A stretch of 64,000 bases of DNA. Source: Pseudomonadota bacterium. Its GTDB lineage: Bacteria > Chloroflexota > UBA6077 > JAJPGT01. A program made the translations under genes and the position numbers. The DNA lies in assembly GCA_021325655.1 (NCBI GenBank), contig JAJPGT010000052.1:186001-250000 (forward strand). Direction: 5' to 3'. The notes below the pieces were generated by a model. That model was not told the origin of the DNA, did not search any database, and worked only from the letters and a program-made list of their open reading frames with translations. Positions 36,701 to 43,813 of the stretch are shown piece after piece (the first letter of the stretch is position 1; each line of letters begins with the position of its first letter).

Positions 36701-37092
36701 AGCGACACGGCGGCGTCGAGCTGCTCAGGGGTGCTGGCCGGGTCGTCGGCAACCGCCTGGAGCACGTGGGCATCGACCCATACCCCGCTCACGGGTGCCC
36801 AGGAGAGCGTGTCAGCGTCGGCGTGAAGCGGAAAGATGGGTAGCACCTGGCGGAGCTGGCTCAGCGCGGTGCTCAGGCTGTTGCGGCCTTCTCGCTCCGG
36901 GCTGTCCTCCCAGAGCAGCGCGGCGAGCGAGGCGCGACTGTGCACAGTGCCCGGGTGCATCGCCAGGTAGCAGAGCAAGACGAGCGCCTTGTGCGACGGG
37001 ATGCGCAGGTCATGGCCACGAGAGCGGACCAGCACCGGTCCGAGCAGCCGCAGCGCCAGCGGCGCAGCCGCCTCAGCAGCCGACAGGCTCAC
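33799..37092 (-). CDS. BTAD-AAA-TPR transcriptional regulator
   Basis: A 1097-residue SARP/MalT-like protein. Domains in order: an OmpR-like winged helix (LALRLLGPVLVRSRGHDLRI, about 10-100), a BTAD bundle (about 100-250, WRGLLLDGLAVRTGEVFEDW), an AAA ATPase with Walker A EGEAGIGKS and Walker B LLALEDLHWAD (about 300-620), and a long helical TPR-like array to the end. No C-terminal LuxR domain is present, so DNA binding would be at the N-terminus. The GTG at 37092 is preceded by GGGGAGG. The regulon is unknown. It lies 165 bases upstream of the ECF sigma gene. Confidence 0.87.
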   Translation of the reverse strand: MSLSAAEAAAPLALRLLGPVLVRSRGHDLRIPSHKALVLLCYLAMHPGTVHSRASLAALLWEDSPEREGRNSLSTALSQLRQVLPIFPLHADADTLSWAPVSGVWVDAHVLQAVADDPASTPEQLDAAVSLWRGLLLDGLAVRTGEVFEDWLRQERQVWEQRQLGLLARLIRELERRGEWARAIPYAQQAIALDPLQERFHRALMTLHARLGDRAAALRQYRQCRQLLENELGAKPDAQTVALAEAISAGRLGAAGLEPQSAQRPEPRLRPPASPLMGRQTELDALWRHLGEAARGQRRLVVLEGEAGIGKSRLLEELLWRLQRGGWRPERWTVLLGHSYEAEQSLAFRPFVEALGRALPQLDVRQLGLPEVWLAEVNRLLPDLAELYPRLPDPPRLDPRQEQRRLLEGVARFISALPGPLLLALEDLHWADEGSQAQLGYLLRYESPQPLLVVATARPEDRDPALERLLRSLEREGRLAWLRVGRLSADATRQLVTALLSQGAESIGQRVYEQTEGNPLFAVETVRSLLEDGAIQPIGGLDAERLVIPESVQAVIEARLERLEPPARDLLNAIAIFRRGIDFKLARQVSGQPEEVALDALETLLRAHLLRESREQGAAERALAGPQTLYRFSHGMIQQVVYDRLSAARRAVLHRRALDGLERLETSGLAEPLAYHAVRAQDWERGAYWSEVAAAEAIRLSAFSAALLLYQQVLDCLAHLPASEANRRRAVDARLALAEVAFYFRPGELAHWLEAAEREAELLGDQQRLASVWLQQARACYIAGAFGRALPMLNRLRPLAEASGDATLLARCESMLGRLLVIRGEHRRGVELIQQALPRLASNASALDLTATTGLLATGLALMGEFEQARAVAASLLPNAARAGDPAVDAVAHFYVALVHHTRGEWEELERHATRALERAREAGSAIYEYLSLVYLGRAQAFLHSISLGIETQERALAAAEQARTRAILGRAHAWLADLYRRAGRLEDARRHAELGRVIADEEGVVFESALCARVLGETLLDAGDLDAAARLLGESRDLLIPLEARPELCRVDLALAHLAERREQRAEATALYERARAELAQMGMRGELELAQRPQP

Positions 37093-37245
37093 GCTGCCTC
37101 CCCTATCCCCGGCCGTCGACCTTTTGCCCAGGCATGGACAAGGGTGCCGTGCGCCGTTGCCTGAGCGCCGGCCAGGGGTACCATCGCGCCTTCCCTCGCG
37201 TGGTGCCGCCAGCGCCATTGTAGGGCGCACCACGTGACAGCACGA

Positions 37246-40200
37246 TCAATGCGCATCCAACACCCTGCTCGCCGGGGCAGACTGCGCGCTCCGCCCGTGC
37301 ACCGCCACCACGATGCCGTTCACCCTGCCCGTCCAGAGCCGCTCTCGAGCGCAATCAAACCCGAGCGCCTTCCACAGCGCCGCGTGCTCGAACTGCTCCA
37401 GCTCCGCCGGCACCAGCCGCAGCACCGACGAGGCCGCCAGCACCACCAGCTTCCGGCGCGGCCGAGAGATCGCCACGGTGAAGCGGTTCGGGTTCAGCAG
37501 GAAATCCGCCTCCTGCGCCACGTAGGCGGGATCGGAGGCGGTGGCGCAGACGACGATGACGTCACGCTCTCCGCCCTGGAAGCGCTCCACGGTGTCGATC
37601 GCCTGCGCGGCCGCGAGCTCCGGGAAGCGAGCGCACAGCGCCGCTTTCTGGGCCCGGTGCGGAACGACCACACCGAGGCCATCGCGCGGCTCGAGCCGCA
37701 GAACCTCCAGGCACGCCTGGACGATCCGCGCCGCCAGCTCGACCTCGAGCACGTTGACCTGCTGCGACTCGCGGTCGCCATGCTCGACCACGACAATGGG
37801 GAACGCGGGGTCGAGCACCGCGGCGACCAGCGGATCGTCGTAGCGCCCGGCCGGCAGTAGCTGCTCGCGGCGGGAGAAGAAGCGGATGCCGTCGTGGCGA
37901 TAGACGTGCTGGTCGAGGAACTCGGCCTGCACCCGGTGCAGCCGGAAGCTCTCGTCCAGCGCGACGCAGGGGAAGCCACGATCGCGCAGGAACTCGAATG
38001 CCGAGCGATAGGGCGCTGCCTCCTGGAGCGAGCGCTTCGCCTCCCGGTCCCACGGGTGAGCGAGGATCGGCGGCATCTGGCGATGGTCCCCGACGACGAT
38101 CACCTGGCCGTCGGGACGCAGCCCGGCGCAGGCAAGCAATGCTTCCGGCACCGTCATCTGGGACGCCTCGTCGATGACTACCAGATCGAACGGTGTCTGC
38201 GCGGGTAGGCTGGCCCGCTTGAGCAGGTTGGCCAGCCCGCCGGACGTGCCGCCAACCACCAGCCACTCGCGCGCCAGTAGCGTTCTCAGCTCCTCGGCCT
38301 TGGCCGCCCGGTCCGGCCCGCTCGTGCTGACGGCGGCTACGCCCAGCGGCGCCTGGCCATCGCCGTCGAGCTTCACGATCTCCAGATCGACCGGCGGGCC
38401 GCTGGCCCGCCGGAGCCGGGCCCATTTCTCGGCAACCGAGGCGAGCACGATCCCAACCGCGTTGTGCGTCTTGCTCGACACCGCGACGCGCAGCGGCCCG
38501 CCCCGTGCCAGCAGCCGCGCTAGCACCGCCCAGCCGAGCGTATGCGACTTGCCGGTGCCGGGTGGTCCCTGCACCAGTAGCACCTGATCGTCCAGGTGGC
38601 CGCCAATCACCTCCGCCTGCGCTGTCGTCGGCGGCGCGCTCGCCTCGAGGCGCCGGATCGTGGCAAGCGCCTGGGTGGCGCGGTCGAAGACGGACGGATC
38701 CAGCCGCAGCCGCGAGCGGGATGTTCCGGCCAGCACCGCCTGATAGAGCGTGTTGCGTTCGGCCTGGGAGCAGGCGGCAAGCAGCTTATCGCCGTTCAGG
38801 TCGTCGAGCATCGGGTCGGCGCTGTACAGCCGTCCCGGCTCCGGGGTGAGCTGCCAGGCATGGGGATAGGCGAACGGGCTCTTCCCCACGGCGGTGGTCA
38901 GATTCATTAGTTCGAGCTCCGCCTGGTCATCCTGCAGAACGACGATGCGGCCGAGCCGGCCCCTGGCCAGCGCCCAGGGGGAGTGCTCGCCGCCCGTGTC
39001 GGCGCAGTTCACCACCACCCAGTCGTCCTCCCGCAGCCGAAGCTGGTGCAGCGCCAGCGTCGGATCGAGACCGGCGCGGTCGAAGGCGAGGCGGAAGCGA
39101 ACCCGGTCGCCCTCTCCGCCCAGGCATTCGAGCAGCAGCGCGCGCCCGCTCGCAACGCGCTGCTCAAGCGGCAGGGTGAGCCGCTGCAGCCCTTCCTGCA
39201 CCCGGGCGTGGTGCTCCAGGTAGAGGAACTCGATCAGCGCCCGCTTCAGCGGCACGTCGGACGCAAGCGGCAGGGCGATGCGCGGCAGGTCCAGCGGCTT
39301 CTTGTCGATCTGGCGGTTCTTCTGAGTGAACGACCGCTCGATATGCGCCAGCGCCCGGAGTCGGTGCTCCTGGAAGCGGCGAATCTGCTCCACGGTGACG
39401 GCCCGGAAGGGCCGGAGCAGCGGCTCGTCGGCCGGGCCGGGCAGCAGGCCCCAGGCGCCATAGGCGTACTCCAGTGGGATCTGCGAGTTGAAGCGGCTGG
39501 CGCTCTCGATCGGGACGCGCAGCGGATCATCGGGAGCGACCCCGGCGACCGGGACCTCGATGCGTCCCTCCGGGTGGAAGCGCACCGGCCGGCGATTGTC
39601 GAACAGGCGGGCCCGGAACAGGGAGTAGAAGCGCAGCGAGCCGTCGGTCCAGTCGAAGCGCTGGCCGTCGGCGTACAGCTCGCCCGCCACGCTGTGCAGC
39701 GGCTGGCAGGTCAGGTCGAGGTTCGCCCGCTCCCGCACCTCCTCGGCCAGGAACGAGACCATCGGCTGCGACAGCGCCGCATGCGAGGTGAACAGGTCGA
39801 ACAGCGCTGGAAAGGCGCCGATGACGTCCAGGTGCCGCCGCAGCGCCTCTAGCAGCACCTGCTGGTCGTAGCGGTCGTACAGGTACAGGTGGACCGGGGC
39901 GCTCGGCTTGCCGGCGACCTGGACCAGCGCCCGGAACAGGTCGGCCAGCCAGTCGGCCAGCAGCACCCGCTCCGCCTCGTCGTCCGGCGGCCCGGCCGTC
40001 ATCCGCACCAGCGGCACCTCTCCGCCGGGTCCATGGACCAGCGCCCCGACCAGGTAGAGGCGGTCGCGCAGCTCGTCGCGCTGGGCGTCCAGGAAGACCT
40101 TCACCAGGTCCGGGTAGCGGCTGTCATCCGGGAGCGAGCCGAAGCCTGCGCCCGGGAGCGTGCTCCAGGCCTGGACGTTGCGGTCGAAGCGGCGGAGCAC

Positions 40201-41211
40201 GCGCCGGGCGCGCATCACGAGCCGGTCGAGCTGCGCGCCGACCGGCCAGGTGGCGCTCAGTTCCCGTGCCAGCGCCTCCCGGCCCGGCGCGGGCGGCAGC
40301 GGCAGGGAATAATCCCCGGGCGGCGGCAGCGTCTTGAGCTCGGCCAGGTCACGCAGGGTGCGGATTCCCGCCTGGCGCAGAGCGCGCTTGTCTGCGAGCT
40401 GCAGAAACGGGATCAGCGCCAGGTCGCCCCGCTCGGCCGAGTCGTACATGCAGAGGGCGTTGTAGAGACAGCCATCACACTTGTAGCTGAGCTGGTAGTC
40501 CAGCTCGCCGAAGGGCGTCGTCTCGACCCGGCTGAGCGGTGCCTCGGGACCGTCCACCAGGTGCTCCAGCGCGAGCAGGTACGGGGTGAGGTCGAACGTG
40601 GGCCAGGCTTCGCCCGGGGTCGGCACCGCCGCCTCGCGGTGCAGCACCGCGCCCTCCAGCCTGGCCAGCGGCAGCCCTAGCGCCGAGAGCGTCTGTTCCA
40701 GGAGCCGAGCGTAGAACGCCACCTGCAGCCGGTGTTCGACCCGCTCCTTCCAGCTCGCCTTCACGTCCGCTACCAGCGCCCGGACGCGGCCCTGCGCGTC
40801 GCGGCACAGGCGGAGCAGGTCCGCGCGCCCGCCGGCGAGCCGGCCGCCGAGCTCGCCCTCGAGCGACACCTGCGCCAGCAGGACCGGGCTAGTATCCAGC
40901 CGGCACAGCCGCTCCCGGGCCGCCTGGGCATCCTGCCCCTCCAGGGACTCGACCCGCCAGCCCGCCGCTCGCAGCCGCTCGACCGTCTCCTGCTCGAAGC
41001 GCGCGCCCTCGTCACGCAGCAAAGGCGGCAGCGGTTGGAAAGTCAGGCGCCAGCGGCGGCGGAGCGCTTCTGGCTCATGCGGGAAGCGCGCGAACCAGAG
41101 AAAGCGCTCGCAGCCCTCTAGCCGGACGAACTGGCTGAGCGTGGTCGCGCTCAGCGGACGCGCGCCCTGCCTCGTCTGTGCCCGTGCTTCGCGGCTCGGC
41201 CCGGTCCGCAT
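37246..41211 (-). CDS. Cas4-like Fe-S nuclease fused to a Dna2/UPF1-type SF1 helicase
   Basis: A 1321-residue protein. The N-terminal third is a PD-(D/E)xK nuclease: GGRADLL (about 127), LVADVKAS, QVAFYARLLEQ. It is bracketed by four Cys likely to bind an Fe-S cluster, C34 and the trio in CDGCLYNALC (about 245-255), the Cas4/AddB/Dna2 arrangement. The C-terminal third is an SF1B helicase with Walker A GPPGTGKS (about 880), DEAS (about 1012), GDHRQMPPIL and ERFQGGERDVIVV. The layout is that of TM0106-type RecB nuclease-helicases and eukaryotic Dna2. A role in end processing or flap removal is inferred. It is not near any CRISPR locus. Confidence 0.88.
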   Translation of the reverse strand: MRTGPSREARAQTRQGARPLSATTLSQFVRLEGCERFLWFARFPHEPEALRRRWRLTFQPLPPLLRDEGARFEQETVERLRAAGWRVESLEGQDAQAARERLCRLDTSPVLLAQVSLEGELGGRLAGGRADLLRLCRDAQGRVRALVADVKASWKERVEHRLQVAFYARLLEQTLSALGLPLARLEGAVLHREAAVPTPGEAWPTFDLTPYLLALEHLVDGPEAPLSRVETTPFGELDYQLSYKCDGCLYNALCMYDSAERGDLALIPFLQLADKRALRQAGIRTLRDLAELKTLPPPGDYSLPLPPAPGREALARELSATWPVGAQLDRLVMRARRVLRRFDRNVQAWSTLPGAGFGSLPDDSRYPDLVKVFLDAQRDELRDRLYLVGALVHGPGGEVPLVRMTAGPPDDEAERVLLADWLADLFRALVQVAGKPSAPVHLYLYDRYDQQVLLEALRRHLDVIGAFPALFDLFTSHAALSQPMVSFLAEEVRERANLDLTCQPLHSVAGELYADGQRFDWTDGSLRFYSLFRARLFDNRRPVRFHPEGRIEVPVAGVAPDDPLRVPIESASRFNSQIPLEYAYGAWGLLPGPADEPLLRPFRAVTVEQIRRFQEHRLRALAHIERSFTQKNRQIDKKPLDLPRIALPLASDVPLKRALIEFLYLEHHARVQEGLQRLTLPLEQRVASGRALLLECLGGEGDRVRFRLAFDRAGLDPTLALHQLRLREDDWVVVNCADTGGEHSPWALARGRLGRIVVLQDDQAELELMNLTTAVGKSPFAYPHAWQLTPEPGRLYSADPMLDDLNGDKLLAACSQAERNTLYQAVLAGTSRSRLRLDPSVFDRATQALATIRRLEASAPPTTAQAEVIGGHLDDQVLLVQGPPGTGKSHTLGWAVLARLLARGGPLRVAVSSKTHNAVGIVLASVAEKWARLRRASGPPVDLEIVKLDGDGQAPLGVAAVSTSGPDRAAKAEELRTLLAREWLVVGGTSGGLANLLKRASLPAQTPFDLVVIDEASQMTVPEALLACAGLRPDGQVIVVGDHRQMPPILAHPWDREAKRSLQEAAPYRSAFEFLRDRGFPCVALDESFRLHRVQAEFLDQHVYRHDGIRFFSRREQLLPAGRYDDPLVAAVLDPAFPIVVVEHGDRESQQVNVLEVELAARIVQACLEVLRLEPRDGLGVVVPHRAQKAALCARFPELAAAQAIDTVERFQGGERDVIVVCATASDPAYVAQEADFLLNPNRFTVAISRPRRKLVVLAASSVLRLVPAELEQFEHAALWKALGFDCARERLWTGRVNGIVVAVHGRSAQSAPASRVLDAH

Positions 41212-41427
41212 CGAATCTCACGCTCCCCGGCGGGCGCGGCGGCACCCGGGCTCCTCGGTACCCCGTGCCAGCTCGCGATGGCACAGCATACCGCGCTCGC
41301 GTGCAAACGTGGAGCGCGCGAAGCAGAGACGGGACGCTCGTTCGCGGAACGAGCGGTGGTCAGGCGCGCCGAGCGGCACGAAGCAGGCTGGCAGCGAGCA
41401 GCACAGGCGGCTGGCCGCTGCGCCCGG

Positions 41428-41520
41428 TCAGGCCAGCAGGAGCCAGAGTCCGGCGACGATACACGCGGCGCCAGCCATCAGGCACAGCGTGCCGAGTAGT
41501 ACGCGAGTAAGCGAATCCAT
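41428..41520 (-). CDS. Possible 30-residue single-span membrane peptide
   Basis: From the ATG at 41520 (GGGG just upstream) the frame reads MDSLTRVLLG and ends in a hydrophobic helix (GTLCLMAGAACIVAGLWLLLA). The whole peptide is one membrane segment. No homologue is known to me and there is no conserved operon partner, so this is tentative. The flanking bases (41212-41427 and 41521-41641) show nothing else coding. Confidence 0.25.
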   Translation of the reverse strand: MDSLTRVLLGTLCLMAGAACIVAGLWLLLA

Positions 41521-41641
41521 GCAATCCCCACTGTGTGCGGGCGCTTGAGCCCTCTGGGGCAATGCCCGTACCGCGCCGCGCCACCCCAGCCCGCAGCACG
41601 GGACGCTGGGGAGCGGCCGAAACGAGGGGGCCGCGCCCTGG

Positions 41642-41650
41642 TGGTACAAT
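41642..41650 (+). promoter_or_regulatory. Extended -10 promoter of the NAD-linked formate dehydrogenase operon
   Basis: TGG (41642-41644) followed by TACAAT (41645-41650), a good extended -10, placing the start near 41657 and leaving a 48-base leader with GAGGAG at the ribosome-binding site. Confidence 0.5.
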
Positions 41651-41704
41651 AGTGGTCTGGTACCCGACCTTGCGAGCGGCGGTTCGGCCGTTTCTGAGGA
41701 GCCG

Positions 41705-43813
41705 ATGCCCGGGTTGGACCGTCCCCAAGCTCCCGGTGAGCGCGGCGAGCGCCTCGCCTCCCAGCTCGCGGAGTTCGCCCGCGAGCGGACACAGCTCCTG
41801 CCTGCCCTCTGGCGCGTTCAAGAGGCGCTCGGGTATCTGCCGGACTGGGCGCTGGAGCAGGTGGCGGCCCATTTGCGGGTCCCGCGCAGCGAGGTCTATA
41901 GCGTCGCTACGCACTACCCCGAGCTGCGCCTGCGGCAGCCAGGGCGCCACCTGATCCGCATCTGCACCGGTGTGCCGTGCCGGACTGGCGGCGCGGACGC
42001 GCTGCTCGCCGCGGTGCGCGACCGACTCGGAATCGCCCCCGGGGAGACGACGCCCGACGGCGAATATACGCTGGAGACGGTCGGCTGCTGCTTCGCTTGC
42101 TCGATGGCGCCGCTGGCGGATATCGACCACGAGTTCCGCGGCCGGCTGAGCCCGGATCGGCTGGAGCGGGTGATTCCCAGCCCCGGCCCGACGCCGGAGC
42201 ACGATGGGCATCGGGCCACGGAGTCGCCGCCCGTCGGCGCCCTGCCGAGCGGTGGCTCGCCCGCGGTCGTGCTCGGCCAGCTCCGCCAGGCCCTGGCACA
42301 GCCGGCGACGACCCGGCTGCTCGTGGGGGCGGGCATGTGCGGGCTGGCCGTCGGTGCGGGCGAGGTGGTGGCGGCGCTGCGGGAGGCACTGGCGCGGCGC
42401 AGCGTGGCCGCGCGAGTGGTGGAGGCGGGCTGTGACGGCGCCTGTTTCCGCGCGGTGCAGGTGGCGGTCGAGCAGCCAGACGGCACGCGCCACGTCTTCA
42501 CCCGGGTGCGCCCCGAGCAGGCGGAGATGCTGGCTCAGGCCCTTGCCGCCGGAACGGTCGATACGCTGGCCGGTCTGGAGCGCGCCCCGGATGAGCCGGC
42601 GGACCCGTTCTTCGCCGGCCAGCGCCGGATCGTGCTGGAGCAGGTCGGGCGGATCGATCCGTCGGACCTGGGCGAGTACCTGGCGCAGGGCGGCTACACG
42701 GCGCTGGTGAAAGCGCTCGAAGCGCTCGGCCCCGAGGGGACCATCGAGACGGTGAAGCGCTCCGGGCTGCTCGGCCGCGGCGGGGCGTATTTCCCCGCCG
42801 CGGTGAAGTGGGAGGCGGCGCGCAAGGCGCCGGGTGAGCCGAAGTACCTGGTAGTCAACGCCGAGGAGGGCGAGCCGGGGGTTTTTAAGGACCGCCACCT
42901 GCTGGAGGGCAATCCGCACCAGCTTCTGGAAGGGCTGCTGCTCGCCGCCTTCGCCATTGGCGCCAGCCGCGGGGTGCTGTTCGTCAACGGCGAGGCCCGG
43001 CTGGCCTACCAGCGCTTGGCCCGGGCAGTGGCGGAGGCGCGCGCCCACGGGCTGATCGGCCCAAGCGTGCTCGGGAGCGGCTTCGCCTTCGAGCTGGAGC
43101 TGCGTCGGGGCGCGGGCGGCTTCATCCTGGGCGAGGAGACGGCACTGCTGGAGTGCATCGAAGGGCAGCGGGCGATGCCCCGGGTTCGACCGCCGTTCCC
43201 GGTCGAGCGCGGGCTGTACGGCCGGCCGACCGTGATCAACAACGTCGAGACGCTGAGCGCGGTGCCGGCGATCGTTCGCCGCGGTGGCGAGTGGTACGCC
43301 GGGATCGGCCAGGGAGCGAGCGGAACCAAGGTGTTCAGCCTGGCCGGCGACGTCGCCCGCCCAGGGGTGGCCGAGGTGGAGATCGGCGCAACGGTCCGAC
43401 ACCTGGTAGAAGGGATCGGGGGCGGGGCGCCGGATGGCCAACCGCTCCAGGCGGTGCTGATCGGTGGGCCGTCAGGGCGCTTCCTGCCGCCCGCCTGGCT
43501 GGACGACCCGCTGGCGCCGCGCGGCCGCTTCGGGCTCGGGTCCGGCGGGGTGACGGCGATTGGCGCCGGCCGCGACCTGGCCTCATTGATGCGCACACTG
43601 GTCGCCTTCAACGCCGCCGAGTCGTGCGGCAAGTGCACCCCCTGCCGCGAGGGACTGCCCCGCCTGCTGGACCTGCTGGACCGCGGGCAGCTCGACTCGG
43701 TCGCGGCGCTGTTAGAAATCATCCAGTACGGCTCACTGTGCGGGCTGGGCCAGGCCGCACCGCTCAGCGTCGAGAGCCTGCTGACCGCGTTTTCCGAGGA
43801 GCGACGAGCATGA
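41705..43813 (+). CDS. NAD-dependent formate dehydrogenase beta subunit (NuoE-NuoF fusion)
   Basis: A 702-residue diaphorase subunit. Residues 1-150 are NuoE-like, with 2Fe-2S ligands in CTGVPCRTGG and CCFACSMAP. A second thioredoxin-like ferredoxin segment follows (about 185-280; GAGMCGLAVGA, AGCDGACFRAV). The rest is NuoF: GRGGAYFPAAVKW for NADH, NAEEGEPGVFKDR for FMN, and CGKCTPCREG with a later Cys for a 4Fe-4S cluster. It hands formate electrons from the alpha subunit to NAD+. It overlaps the next gene (ATGA). Confidence 0.92.
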   Translation: MPGLDRPQAPGERGERLASQLAEFARERTQLLPALWRVQEALGYLPDWALEQVAAHLRVPRSEVYSVATHYPELRLRQPGRHLIRICTGVPCRTGGADALLAAVRDRLGIAPGETTPDGEYTLETVGCCFACSMAPLADIDHEFRGRLSPDRLERVIPSPGPTPEHDGHRATESPPVGALPSGGSPAVVLGQLRQALAQPATTRLLVGAGMCGLAVGAGEVVAALREALARRSVAARVVEAGCDGACFRAVQVAVEQPDGTRHVFTRVRPEQAEMLAQALAAGTVDTLAGLERAPDEPADPFFAGQRRIVLEQVGRIDPSDLGEYLAQGGYTALVKALEALGPEGTIETVKRSGLLGRGGAYFPAAVKWEAARKAPGEPKYLVVNAEEGEPGVFKDRHLLEGNPHQLLEGLLLAAFAIGASRGVLFVNGEARLAYQRLARAVAEARAHGLIGPSVLGSGFAFELELRRGAGGFILGEETALLECIEGQRAMPRVRPPFPVERGLYGRPTVINNVETLSAVPAIVRRGGEWYAGIGQGASGTKVFSLAGDVARPGVAEVEIGATVRHLVEGIGGGAPDGQPLQAVLIGGPSGRFLPPAWLDDPLAPRGRFGLGSGGVTAIGAGRDLASLMRTLVAFNAAESCGKCTPCREGLPRLLDLLDRGQLDSVAALLEIIQYGSLCGLGQAAPLSVESLLTAFSEERRA

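Noticed and set aside
37246..41211. Calling the nuclease-helicase a CRISPR Cas4
   Set aside because: The nuclease part resembles Cas4, but there is no repeat array or other cas gene, and the helicase fusion is of Dna2 type.
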